Shown in pieces: positions 25,175-33,669 of a stretch of 64,000 nucleotides of DNA. The notes under the pieces are model-generated. The model saw only the letters and a list, made by a program, of their open reading frames with translations. It was not told the origin of the DNA and ran no database searches. The position numbers and the translations under genes were made by a program. The DNA is from Arthrobacter sp. Y-9 (lineage in GTDB: Bacteria > Actinomycetota > Actinomycetes > Actinomycetales > Micrococcaceae), in the NCBI RefSeq assembly GCF_029690065.1, contig NZ_CP121463.1, positions 2,852,001-2,916,000 on the forward strand, written 5' to 3'. Numbering within the stretch: position 1 is the stretch's first letter; each line of letters begins with the position of its first letter.

Positions 25175-25190
25175 TAACAGATGTCTGTTA
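25175..25190. promoter_or_regulatory. Perfect palindrome upstream of the FAD monooxygenase gene
   Basis: TAACAGA-TG-TCTGTTA, perfect 7-bp arms. It lies 30-45 bp before ATG 25220 and about 60 bp upstream of the afsA -35 box, between the two divergent operons. The same motif with two changes occurs at 16431-16446. Local DNA is AT-rich for this genome. Likely a MarR-type operator. Confidence 0.72.
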
Positions 25191-25219
25191 CCGTTTGCTC
25201 CATGAATGAAGGAGACACG

Positions 25220-26770
25220 ATGAACGAGGTTGATGTTGTCGTGGTGGGGGCGGGACCGGTGGGCCTGTACCTGGCAATCGATCTGGCAATGCGCGGCGTC
25301 TCGGTCCAGCTGTTGGACAAGGCCCGCAGACCGCTGCGGCACTCACGCGCGTCGGTCCTCTGGCCCCGGCAGCTTGAGCTGATGCAGGCCATCGGCGTCG
25401 TAGATGACCTCATGGACCGGGGCCGCGCCATCGAGGGGGTCGAGTTCCACTCCAATCGGCACGATCTGGGTCAATTGCGCTTCTCCGCTATCCGCGAGGC
25501 CCCGTACCCGTTCGGACTCGCCATCTCACAGGAGATGACGGAACGGATGCTCGTGAAGAGGTACGAGGGTGACTTTGGCCCTCTGGCGCGCAGCAGCGAG
25601 GTTGTCGGCCTGTCACAGGACGCTTCCGGGGTCGATCTGACGGTGGTCACCGTAGGCCGGACGGAGAACGTGAGGGCGAAATGGGTCATCGGTGCCGACG
25701 GAGCGCACAGTGCGGTGCGTGAGCTGGCCGGGATTACCTTCACCGGACCACCGGGGACTGCTCGATTCGGCATCGGAGATGCCGCGATCGAGGGAACTCT
25801 GTCGACACGGATGCTTCACTACATCTATTCGCGGTCGACTGCGATCGGCATCTCACCCTTCACGGAAAAAACGATGCGCATCGCAGTGGCGATGTCTCCG
25901 GATGCTGAGAAACCCGACCACGCGTTCTTTCGCAAAATCCTGACCCAGAACAGCCGGCTTGTCACCGATGTCCATGCTCCGGAGTGGACCAGCGCCTTCG
26001 ACGTCGCCTTCAGAACCGCCGAACGTTTTCGCGCAGGACGCGTGCTTCTCGCCGGAGACGCCGCTCATCTGCTCAGTCCGGCTGGCGGCCAAGGAATGAA
26101 CACAGGCCTGCAGGACGCCGCCAACCTCGGATGGAAGCTGGCACACGTCATCCAGAAGATCGCTGATGAGCGGCTGCTCGACACCTACGACGACGAGCGG
26201 CGCGCCGCTGCGGCCCGCGTTGCCTCGACGTCTGCCCGCCTCGCCCGGTGGTCAGGGGTATCGGGTCCGCGGGCGACCAAAATGCGGGATGCCGCAGTCT
26301 TCGTGGCGACCCGAAGCCTGCGGCGACCGAATCTTGTCGACACCATCACCCAGCTGGATACCCGCTACGACTTAGATAACGAGGCCTCCGGCAGCAAGCT
26401 GATCGGTTCTCGCTTCCCGTCCTTCGCCGGAAAGGCCCCTTCACGGGCGCCATGGTCGAGTTGGCCAACGCACGACCGTGACCGTCACACCCTTTTCCTT
26501 TGGCCCGGGCGAACGCTCGCGCACAACTGGGCGGTTCAGGTCGCCGCCATCGAGCCCCGCACAGCACACTGCGTTCGAGACCTCGGTGCCATCGCCGCGC
26601 CAGGCTCAGCCCTCAGACTTGGGCGTCGACCGCACTACTACCTCGTCCGCCCCGACGGGCACATCATCGCCGAGGGCGTCCTCGGCCGGGATGGTGCCAT
26701 TCCGCCGCACGTCCTGAATGCACAACAGGCCACATCACGTGCCCTGTTTGAGAACAAGAAAGGTGACTAA
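25220..26770 (+). CDS. FAD-dependent aromatic hydroxylase-type monooxygenase
   Basis: A 516-residue class A flavoprotein monooxygenase (PheA/TfdB, polyketide and rifampicin oxygenase relatives). FAD-binding motifs: VDVVVVGAGPVGLYLAIDLA at the start, the NADPH/FAD DG motif VIGADGAHSAVRELAG, and GDAAHLLSPAGGQGMNTGLQ near 300. The C-terminal thioredoxin-like domain (HTLFLWPGRTLAH to VRPDGHIIAEG) is present. ATG 25220 is chosen for its AAGGAG site 6 nt upstream; ATG 25202 is an alternative. It is co-transcribed with the MFS gene 6 nt downstream. Candidate roles: tailoring of the locus product, or inactivation of a foreign aromatic compound. Confidence 0.9.
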   Translation: MNEVDVVVVGAGPVGLYLAIDLAMRGVSVQLLDKARRPLRHSRASVLWPRQLELMQAIGVVDDLMDRGRAIEGVEFHSNRHDLGQLRFSAIREAPYPFGLAISQEMTERMLVKRYEGDFGPLARSSEVVGLSQDASGVDLTVVTVGRTENVRAKWVIGADGAHSAVRELAGITFTGPPGTARFGIGDAAIEGTLSTRMLHYIYSRSTAIGISPFTEKTMRIAVAMSPDAEKPDHAFFRKILTQNSRLVTDVHAPEWTSAFDVAFRTAERFRAGRVLLAGDAAHLLSPAGGQGMNTGLQDAANLGWKLAHVIQKIADERLLDTYDDERRAAAARVASTSARLARWSGVSGPRATKMRDAAVFVATRSLRRPNLVDTITQLDTRYDLDNEASGSKLIGSRFPSFAGKAPSRAPWSSWPTHDRDRHTLFLWPGRTLAHNWAVQVAAIEPRTAHCVRDLGAIAAPGSALRLGRRPHYYLVRPDGHIIAEGVLGRDGAIPPHVLNAQQATSRALFENKKGD

Positions 26771-26776
26771 TACCCC

Positions 26777-28243
26777 ATGTCCCAGCCAACCTCAGTGAAA
26801 CTCACCGCGCGGGAACGATGGAAACTCATCGCGCTTCTGGGCGCCAGCTTCACCCTCGCAGTGGACTTCTCCGTCCTGAATGTCGCGCTCCCCGACATTG
26901 GGCACGATGTGGGAATCTCGGCAGCCGATCTGCAGTGGGTCATCACAGCATTCGCCCTTCCCGCCGCCGGTTTCGGGCTGCTCTTCGGACGTCTAGGCGA
27001 CCTCGTCGGTCGGCGTCTGCTTTTTGTGATCGGCATGATACTGCTCGGCGGTGGCAGTCTCATCGGCGGCATCGCATCAACCAGTTGGATCCTCATCGGT
27101 GCCCGGATCGTGCAAGGCTTCGGCGCAGCCGCCGTCGCACCAACTGCGCTGTCACTGCTCACGACTTCGTTCGAAGAAGGGCCTCGTCGGGCCAGAGCCC
27201 TCGGTATCAACGGCGCCCTGATTTCTGCAGGATTCACCGTCGGGGCGCTTCTTGGCGGCGTGCTGACCACGGGACTCAACTGGAGGTGGGCGTTCTTCAT
27301 CAACGTCCCAGTCGCAGCGGTGATCCTTGTCGCTGCTCCCATCCTGTTTCAGGAATCCCGGCCTGAGACCAAACCTCGTCTCGACCTCACCGGCTCCGTT
27401 CTCATCAGCGCCGGCCTTGCTGCGCTCGTGTACGGGCTGACGGTTGCCGGCCAGACCGGCGTCACCGTAGGCGCTCCCTACCCATGGCTCGCGGCAGGGA
27501 TCGTGTTGCTCGCGATCTTCGGGTGGGTTGAATCCCGAATCGCTTCTCCGCTGGTGGCCGTGCAGATCCTCCGCAGGCGCACAGTCGCTCTCGGCAACTT
27601 GGCCGGCCTCACGACGTTCTCGATGATGTCCTCACTCACCTTCCTGCTGACTCTCTATCTCCAGGACGTCCTGCTGCTCAACGCATTGATCACCGGTTTC
27701 ATCGTGGCTGCCATCGGCATCGTCTCGATCGTCGCAGCCAACTTCGTGCCGAAGATCATCGGCCGCTTCGGACAGAAAACCCTTCTAGTCACGGCACTGG
27801 TCTTCCAAGGCGCTGGGACGCTCATGCTGGCATTCGCCGGACCGAACATGTCGTCCCTCGCCCTCATCCTCGCCGGAATCGTCATTGGCGCGATCGGACA
27901 TATCGGTTCCATCATCGGTTTCATGGTCACAGCCACCTCCGGATTGCCCGATGACGAACAAGGACTTGCAACAGGTCTCACCACGACCAGCCAACAAGTC
28001 GGACTCGCCCTGGGTACGCCGATCATGGCATCGATTCTCGCCGCAGCTGCATCGACTGGCGATTCCAGCCACACCAATGGCCTCCTGCATGGCCTGACAG
28101 TTGCGATCGGAGCCAATGGGGTGGCCGTGCTTGTGGTTGGCGCGCTCGTCGCCGTCTTCCTTCCCGGACCCAAGGCGGCCTCTATGAGCCGCAAGGCCAC
28201 GAGCGAAACTGAAGCACCCGCTCCGGAGAAGGTCGATTATTAG
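26777..28243 (+). CDS. MFS transporter, DHA2 (EmrB/QacA) type
   Basis: A 488-residue drug:proton antiporter with about 14 membrane helices. Family motif A is in GRLGDLVGRRLLFVIG, motif C in GALISAGFTVGALLGGVLTT, and the DHA2 N-terminal ASFTLAVDFSVLNVALPDI is present. It begins 6 nt after the monooxygenase stop, so it exports either the product of the locus or the compound the monooxygenase modifies. The AfsA operon on the other strand shares the same divergent promoter region. Confidence 0.92.
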   Translation: MSQPTSVKLTARERWKLIALLGASFTLAVDFSVLNVALPDIGHDVGISAADLQWVITAFALPAAGFGLLFGRLGDLVGRRLLFVIGMILLGGGSLIGGIASTSWILIGARIVQGFGAAAVAPTALSLLTTSFEEGPRRARALGINGALISAGFTVGALLGGVLTTGLNWRWAFFINVPVAAVILVAAPILFQESRPETKPRLDLTGSVLISAGLAALVYGLTVAGQTGVTVGAPYPWLAAGIVLLAIFGWVESRIASPLVAVQILRRRTVALGNLAGLTTFSMMSSLTFLLTLYLQDVLLLNALITGFIVAAIGIVSIVAANFVPKIIGRFGQKTLLVTALVFQGAGTLMLAFAGPNMSSLALILAGIVIGAIGHIGSIIGFMVTATSGLPDDEQGLATGLTTTSQQVGLALGTPIMASILAAAASTGDSSHTNGLLHGLTVAIGANGVAVLVVGALVAVFLPGPKAASMSRKATSETEAPAPEKVDY

Positions 28244-28362
28244 GTCAGGATCGTCGGATCTGTGAAATCACTGGTCGTTGCTCGAGTGGTGGAGGTCGCG
28301 CCTATTCGCGTGGCTGACCAGCGTTCCCCTTTTCCATCTCAACCAGCCCTTCAGGAGGACTG

Positions 28363-29514
28363 ATGTCCCAAGAAAACACTGAGCAAAGCGGCTCACCACA
28401 TTACCGACCGTTCACCCTCGCCCGGGAAGGAGAGTTGAAGGCCTTGAGGGATCTTTCGAAAGAGGCACATGAGAGGTTCACACCGATTTTTGTCATCCCG
28501 GCAAGACCCTTCGACTACGACAAGGGTGATCATACGAAGTCCATGGCACAGCACATCGCGCCATTTCCCGAGAAACTCGTCCCCGCCAGGAAGGCACCCC
28601 AGGCCTTCGTCGACACCTCGCTCCTCGATGATGAACGTCCCATCCATGGATCGACCCACCCGATCATCTGGCTGGTCCGCAAGACTGAGTCACTCGGTTT
28701 GGCTCTGACCCCGGTCCTCACACCGGAGAGTTCCTCTTCCCTTGTAGCGGCCGCACGGGCGCTGCATCACGAGACCGGGAGAGGAATCGCTTTGAAGCTG
28801 ACCGGGCCCGAGTGGCCCAGCAAAAACCCCTCGCCATCACAGGCGATCCTCGCAGCGGTGGGCGTGGCACCTGCCGACGTCGATCTTCTCCTCGATTTCG
28901 GCGCCGATACCAGTTCCTTTGTAGCCTCGGCCATCCAGACGGAGCTTCAGGCACCATCAGCCACGCAGTGGCGGAGCGTAACGGTGGGCGGCTACGCCTG
29001 GCCGGCCGCTACTCCGGCTGACAAGGGGGTCTCGGTACTCCCCCGACATGATTGGAGGCAGTATTCTGCTGGTCGCCAAGCATTCAATGGACCCGACTCT
29101 CGCCGGGCAGACTTCTTCGACCACCTTGTCATCAACCCAGAGGCTGTGCTCGAGGTTGATCCCCGTTATCTGGCCATCAGTGCCACATTCCGTTACACCA
29201 CGGAAGAAAACTGGTTGTTCAGCCGAGGTGACCTCTATAAAGCAAGCCAAGGCAGAGGGAAAGGAGGTAAAGCGGTTCCGACCGCTACCGGGCCGCTCAC
29301 CCAGCATCATCTTTATGGCACTCCAATTCGAACCCGCGCCGATGACTGGATCGATAACACCCTCGACTCTTCAATGCCCTACAAGCCGGGCAACGCGGGG
29401 ACGTGGCGACAATGGGCAACCTATAGGCACATCGAGGTCACGCTACATTCCCTCTCCAGTTTGTCCGGGCCTTCAGCTGCTCCCTCACAAGCTCCGACAC
29501 TTCCTCACCACTGA
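28363..29514 (+). CDS. Beta-family protein (T4 Beta-protein type)
   Basis: A 383-residue soluble protein of the Beta protein family (named after a phage T4 protein). Recognisable blocks are HYRPFTLAREGELKALRDL, a TPIFVIPARPFDYDK strand, VDLLLDFGADTSS, and RADFFDHLVINP with DPRYLAISATFRYT. A CAGGAGG site precedes ATG 28363. Function is unknown; family members are typically found beside sce7726 genes, as here, and often in mobile or defence-rich DNA. Its last 77 bases overlap the convergent sce7726 gene. Low GC by eye for this genome (about half in some stretches) suggests transfer. Confidence 0.82.
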   Translation: MSQENTEQSGSPHYRPFTLAREGELKALRDLSKEAHERFTPIFVIPARPFDYDKGDHTKSMAQHIAPFPEKLVPARKAPQAFVDTSLLDDERPIHGSTHPIIWLVRKTESLGLALTPVLTPESSSSLVAAARALHHETGRGIALKLTGPEWPSKNPSPSQAILAAVGVAPADVDLLLDFGADTSSFVASAIQTELQAPSATQWRSVTVGGYAWPAATPADKGVSVLPRHDWRQYSAGRQAFNGPDSRRADFFDHLVINPEAVLEVDPRYLAISATFRYTTEENWLFSRGDLYKASQGRGKGGKAVPTATGPLTQHHLYGTPIRTRADDWIDNTLDSSMPYKPGNAGTWRQWATYRHIEVTLHSLSSLSGPSAAPSQAPTLPHH

Positions 29515-30010
29515 GATGCTCGACGAGCCGAGCACGTAGAGTATTCGCCGGCTTGGATCGGAACCCCTTAACAAGGCCCCGGTCTTCCAAAGCAGCCAGG
29601 AGCTCATCGCGCCACAACAAGGTCGCAAGAAAAGCGGCTTCGACTCCGGGGTTCGGCAATCCCTGGCGATGGCGGCTCAAACGCACCCCGGAGTCGGTAG
29701 CGCGGGCAGTGAGCACTCCCCACCAGCCGGGCACCTGTTCCAACGCATGCTCAAGGTGCCGATCAGCTACCACCAACGTCATATAGTCAAGGATCTTTGA
29801 ATACACCTCGACCTGCTTAGGCAAACGCTTCAACGTGTCTCGTTCGCTCTTGATCTCAAACCCTGAGAAAGACCCGTTCAAAACGGCAACATCCACCCGT
29901 ACCTCACCGGCCAGGCCAAGCTCGTCCAAGATACGAGTAGGGGTCCTCTGATGAACGTGTTCCTCCTCAAGGAAGGCATGCAAAGCTACACGCACGTCAT
30001 GGTCCCACAT
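29438..30010 (-). CDS. sce7726 family protein, PD-(D/E)XK nuclease-like
   Basis: A 190-residue protein of the sce7726 family. The core reads RVDVAVLNGSFSGFEIKSER: Asp40, then Glu52-x-Lys54, which fits the PD-(D/E)XK nuclease active site. Conserved blocks RLPKQVEVYSKILDYMTLVV and VPGWWGVL follow. The C-terminal 26 residues are encoded by DNA that is also the 3' end of the Beta-protein gene on the other strand. Role unknown; the pair may be a defence or toxin-like module. The ATG has a CTGAGG ribosome-binding sequence. Confidence 0.85.
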   Translation of the reverse strand: MWDHDVRVALHAFLEEEHVHQRTPTRILDELGLAGEVRVDVAVLNGSFSGFEIKSERDTLKRLPKQVEVYSKILDYMTLVVADRHLEHALEQVPGWWGVLTARATDSGVRLSRHRQGLPNPGVEAAFLATLLWRDELLAALEDRGLVKGFRSKPANTLRARLVEHLSGEEVSELVREQLKARTNWRGNVA

Positions 30011-30349
30011 GGCCTCAGGTTAACAGCTGACGCTCAGGAGTAAAATTCGAAACTTGCCGCAGACTCATCACGAGTATCAGGGGGCTGATGATCCTTGACC
30101 GCGCAGCGACTCGGCGGCGGCACCGCAAGGGAGACGAGTTCTAGACAGTGCCAGGGTGTTCGGACGAAAACCTCCTACCTTGCAGCTGGAGATTTGAGGC
30201 CCAACCGCCGGATCGTCGCCTCTCGGGTGGGCTCGCTGTCGCTCTTTGAGGAAAGGGGACTGAGCGCCTCAACGCACAACGCCGGCCGAGCACGGCCCCG
30301 TGGGGGACCACCGTGCTCGACCGGCGCTTCAGGCCAAAGTCCCGGGGAA
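30011..30349. other. 339-bp gap between the accessory block and metB
   Basis: No convincing gene. It holds the hairpin at 30279-30325 downstream of metB and, from 30011, the promoter region of the sce7726 gene on the minus strand. This is the likely right-hand junction between accessory DNA and the core methionine genes; no tRNA or direct repeat was found to mark it. Confidence 0.45.
30279..30325. terminator. Hairpin downstream of metB
   Basis: Arms 30279-30294 and 30310-30325 pair over 16 bp with one mismatch (core GAGCACGG/CCGTGCTC) around a 15-nt loop. It starts 25 bp after the metB stop on the minus strand. No long T-tract. Confidence 0.65.
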
Positions 30350-31516
30350 TCAGAGCTGGGCGAAGGCCTGCTCCAGGTCCGCCAGGAGATCCTCGACGTC
30401 CTCGATGCCGCACGAGAGGCGCAGCAGGTTGTCCGGGACGGCCAGCTCGGTGCCCTTGACCGAGGCGTGAGTCATCTCGGCCGGGTAGTTCATGAGGGAC
30501 TCGATGCCGCCCAGCGACTCGGCCAGCGTGAACACCCGAGTGGACTCGGCCACCTTGCGGGCCGCCTCGGCGCCGCCCTTGAACTGGACGGACACCATGC
30601 CACCGAAGCCGCGCATCTGCTTCGCGGCGAGCTCGTGACCGGGGTGGTCGGGCAGACCCGGGTACAGCACGGCCTCCACCTCAGGACGGGTCAGCAGCCA
30701 TTCGGCCACGGCCTGTCCGTTCTTGCAGTGACGGTCCATGCGCACGCCCAGGGTCTTCAGACCGCGGGTGGTGAGGAACGCGTCCATGGGGCCGGAGACG
30801 CCACCGGCGGCGAACTGCAGGAACTGCACCTTCTGAGCCAGTTCCTCATCGTTGAGCACCACGGCGCCGCCCACCACATCGGAGTGTCCGCCGATGTACT
30901 TGGTGGTGGAGTGGATGACGATGTCGGCACCCAGCGCCAGCGGGTTCTGCAGGTACGGCGAGGCGAAGGTGTTGTCCACCACCAGGAGGGCCCCGGCGTC
31001 GTGAGCGATGTCCGCGAGCGCCGCGATGTCGCTGATGCGCATCATGGGGTTCGACGGCGTCTCGACCCAGAGCAGGCGGGTCTGGTGGTCTCGCACAGCC
31101 TGAGCGGTGGCTTCCAGATCAGCCAGGTTCACGGCGGTGTTGCCGATGCCCCAGTCCCCGTGGATGCGGGAGATCAGGCGGTACGTGCCACCGTAGGCGT
31201 CGTTGCCCAGCACGATGTGGTCCCCCGGGCGGCAGAGGGCCCGGATCAGGGCGTCCTCTGCGGCCAGGCCCGACCCGAAGGAGTAGGCGTACTTGCCGCC
31301 TTCCACCGCGGCGAGCTGCTCCTGGAGTGCGTCACGGGTGGGGTTGCCGCCGCGGCCGTACTCGTACCCGTCGCGCAGGCCGCCGATGCCGTCCTGTGCG
31401 TAGGTGGAGGAGAAGTGCAGGGGCGGGACCACGGCGCCGGTCCGGGGTTCGAAGGCCTGGCCGGCGTGGACTGCGGTGGTGTTGAACCCCGCGGTGCGGT
31501 CAGCTGCGTGGGACAT
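30350..31516 (-). CDS. metB: Cystathionine gamma-synthase
   Basis: A 388-residue PLP enzyme of the Cys/Met metabolism family. It joins O-succinyl- or O-acetyl-homoserine with cysteine to give cystathionine, or acts as gamma-lyase in reverse transsulfuration. The PLP Lys is Lys206 in [17 protein letters not shown]; the [13 protein letters not shown] phosphate-binding loop and the [20 protein letters not shown]-terminal signature are clear. A GGAAGGG site precedes the ATG. It follows cystathionine beta-synthase by 36 bp in the same direction, so the pair probably runs transsulfuration from homocysteine to cysteine; gamma-lyase is then an equally good call. Confidence 0.93.
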   Translation of the reverse strand: MSHAADRTAGFNTTAVHAGQAFEPRTGAVVPPLHFSSTYAQDGIGGLRDGYEYGRGGNPTRDALQEQLAAVEGGKYAYSFGSGLAAEDALIRALCRPGDHIVLGNDAYGGTYRLISRIHGDWGIGNTAVNLADLEATAQAVRDHQTRLLWVETPSNPMMRISDIAALADIAHDAGALLVVDNTFASPYLQNPLALGADIVIHSTTKYIGGHSDVVGGAVVLNDEELAQKVQFLQFAAGGVSGPMDAFLTTRGLKTLGVRMDRHCKNGQAVAEWLLTRPEVEAVLYPGLPDHPGHELAAKQMRGFGGMVSVQFKGGAEAARKVAESTRVFTLAESLGGIESLMNYPAEMTHASVKGTELAVPDNLLRLSCGIEDVEDLLADLEQAFAQL

Positions 31517-31552
31517 GGTGTTTCCCTTCCATGAGGCGTGTGCCGGTGGGCG

Positions 31553-32938
31553 TCAGTTGCTGAGGTAGGCGAGGAGATCGTGACGGGTCACGATGCCCAC
31601 GGGCGCTCCGACGAAGGTCACCATGATGGTGTCCGACTCGGAGAGCAGGGCGCGGGCCGCGGAGATGGACTCGAGGGAGCCGATCACGGGCAGCTTCTCC
31701 CCCATGTGGTCCGCGATCTTGTCCGTCATCTTGGCTTCGCCGCGGAAGAGTTTGCTGGTCAGGGTGCGTTCGTCCACGGAACCCAGAACCTCGCCCATCA
31801 CCACGGGCGGTTCGGCGGACAGCACGGGGATGTGGTCCACCCCGTACTCGTTCATGATGTTGATGACGTCGCGGACGGATTCGTTGGGATGGATGTGGAC
31901 CAAGTCCGGCAGGGATCCGTTCTTCCCTTCCAGCACGGCGCCCACGGTGTCCTCCTCAGCGCCCGGGAGGAAGCCGTAGGACCGCATCCACTGGTCGTTG
32001 AAGATCTTGGCGAGGTAGCCACGCCCGGAGTCCGGGAGGATCACCACGACCACGGCATCCTTCGGGAGGTCCTTCGCCGCACGCAGCGCGGCGACCACCG
32101 CCATGCCGCTGGAACCACCCACCAGCAGGCCCTCTTCACGGGCGAGCCGGCGGGTCATGGCGAAGGAATCGGCATCCGAGACGGCGATGACCTCGTCCGG
32201 CACGGACTTGTCATAGTTGCCGGGCCACATGTCCTCGCCCACGCCCTCGACGAAGTACGGGCGTCCGGTGCCACCGGAGTAGACGGAGCCTTCCGGGTCC
32301 GCGCCGATGACCTTGACCTGGCCGCCCTCGGATGCGGGACGGTCCGCGGAGACCTCTTTGAGGTACCGGCCGGTGCCGGTGATGGTGCCGCCGGTGCCTG
32401 CGCCGATCACCACGTGGGTGATCTTGCCGTCGGTGTCCTGCCAGATCTCGGGACCGGTGGACTCGTAGTGGCTGCCGGGGGCGGCCGGGTTGGAGAACTG
32501 GTCCGGCTTGTAGGCGCCGGGGATCTCGCGGACCAGACGGTCCGAGACCCCGTAGTAGCTCTGCGGGCTGTCCGGGGCCACGGAGGTGGGGGTCACCACG
32601 ACTTCGGCGCCGTACGCCTGCAGCACGGCGCGCTTGTCCTCGCCCACCTTGTCCGGGACCACGAAGATGCACTTGTAGCCCTTCTGCTGAGCCACGAGCG
32701 CCAGGCCGACACCCGTGTTGCCGCTGGTGGGCTCCACGATGGTGCCACCGGGCTGGAGCTTGCCGCTCGCCTCCGCATCCGCGACCATCTTCGCCGCGAT
32801 GCGGTCCTTGATGGACCCGCCGGGGTTGAGGTATTCGAGCTTGACCAGGACGGTGGCTTCGATGCCTTCGGTCACGTGGTTGAGCTTGATGAGGGGCGTG
32901 TTGCCGATCAGGTCCAGGACGGACTCCGCGTACTTCAT
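31553..32938 (-). CDS. Cystathionine beta-synthase
   Basis: A 461-residue PLP enzyme that condenses serine (or acetylserine) with homocysteine. The PLP Lys is Lys44 in NPGGSIKDRIAAK, with the SGNTGVGLAL phosphate loop and the GTGGTITGTGRYLKE motif. Two CBS domains form the C-terminus (about 340-460), the region that regulates activity in longer family members; their presence separates it from plain cysteine synthase. ATG 32938 starts at MKYAESVLDLIGNTP, the usual N-terminus. Operon with metB. Confidence 0.93.
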   Translation of the reverse strand: MKYAESVLDLIGNTPLIKLNHVTEGIEATVLVKLEYLNPGGSIKDRIAAKMVADAEASGKLQPGGTIVEPTSGNTGVGLALVAQQKGYKCIFVVPDKVGEDKRAVLQAYGAEVVVTPTSVAPDSPQSYYGVSDRLVREIPGAYKPDQFSNPAAPGSHYESTGPEIWQDTDGKITHVVIGAGTGGTITGTGRYLKEVSADRPASEGGQVKVIGADPEGSVYSGGTGRPYFVEGVGEDMWPGNYDKSVPDEVIAVSDADSFAMTRRLAREEGLLVGGSSGMAVVAALRAAKDLPKDAVVVVILPDSGRGYLAKIFNDQWMRSYGFLPGAEEDTVGAVLEGKNGSLPDLVHIHPNESVRDVINIMNEYGVDHIPVLSAEPPVVMGEVLGSVDERTLTSKLFRGEAKMTDKIADHMGEKLPVIGSLESISAARALLSESDTIMVTFVGAPVGIVTRHDLLAYLSN

Positions 32939-33038
32939 GGCATCAACTCTATCCGCTGGCACTGACAGCGCGGGGGCGGCAGGAGGGATGTGGAAATCCA
33001 AGGTCACGCGGGCTTGTGGAAAGGCCCCGTAAGAGGAT

Positions 33039-33587
33039 TCAGGCCCCCGGTTCGCGCGTCGCCCGGTAGACGTGCTCGGAGAACTGGTGGAGATGGTCTT
33101 CGCAGCCGGAGAGCCGGTCGGAGGCCTCCTGCGCCTCCGGGAGGGCGAGGACGTCGCGCCTCTTCAGATCCCGGTACCAACGGCGCAGCCGGTCCAGACT
33201 CTGTTCCTCCTCCTCGAGTTCGGCGAAGGTGAATTTCTCCTTGGCGATCTCCCGGTCGATCTCCTCGGCGAATTTTCCGCAATCGGCCAGGAACTCGCGC
33301 CATTCATCCACCCGAGCCGCCCGGAACGCGGACTCGATGAAGTCCTGTGAGGCGCTGTCCCGCGGGCCGGCGTCGAACGTCGCCAGGGTTCCGCCGCCGT
33401 CGGCCGCGAGCTGCGCGGCTTTCTCCAGCGCCGAGCGGAAGGGTTCGGTGGCGGGCAGCGCCCAGGTGCTCTGCGAGATGAGGACGGCTCCGGCTCGGCG
33501 CAGCTCACGCCAGACCGCCACCCGGTGCCGCGACGGCTCGGCCGGGACCTGGACGACGGCAAGAACCCATTCGATCTCTGCACCCAT
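33039..33587 (-). CDS. ChrB-like (chromate resistance protein B N-terminal) protein
   Basis: A 182-residue soluble protein. The N-terminal part, EIEWVLAVVQVPAEPSRHRV with WRELRRAGAVLISQSTWALP, matches the ChrB N-terminal domain, where a winged-helix-like fold is proposed to sense chromate; the rest is helical and highly charged (EEIDREIAKEKFTFAELEEE). Stand-alone ChrB-like proteins in actinobacteria are of unknown role, and there is no chrA transporter here. ATG 33587 starts at the domain; the upstream extension overlaps the divergent MFS gene. Confidence 0.75.
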   Translation of the reverse strand: MGAEIEWVLAVVQVPAEPSRHRVAVWRELRRAGAVLISQSTWALPATEPFRSALEKAAQLAADGGGTLATFDAGPRDSASQDFIESAFRAARVDEWREFLADCGKFAEEIDREIAKEKFTFAELEEEEQSLDRLRRWYRDLKRRDVLALPEAQEASDRLSGCEDHLHQFSEHVYRATREPGA

Positions 33588-33644
33588 GCCTTGGACCGTA
33601 ACACCTGACAGACCCTGATCGCTCACCACAGGCACACGAGCATT

Positions 33645-33660
33645 TGTAACGCCTGTTACA
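33645..33660. promoter_or_regulatory. Palindrome TGTAAC-N4-GTTACA before the MFS gene
   Basis: TGTAAC-GCCT-GTTACA, perfect 6-bp arms. It ends 9 bp before GTG 33670, overlapping a TACATT that could serve as -10, so transcription would start at or near the GTG (leaderless). Typical of a TetR- or MarR-type operator; no matching regulator gene is adjacent. Confidence 0.55.
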
Positions 33661-33669
33661 TTGATTGAT

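Noticed and set aside
30141-30413. Small minus-strand frame in the metB downstream gap
   Set aside because: Overlaps the metB 3' end and the hairpin; Arg/Gly/Ser-rich without a start signal.
31538-32965. Plus-strand frame of 475 codons
   Set aside because: Antisense shadow of cystathionine beta-synthase.
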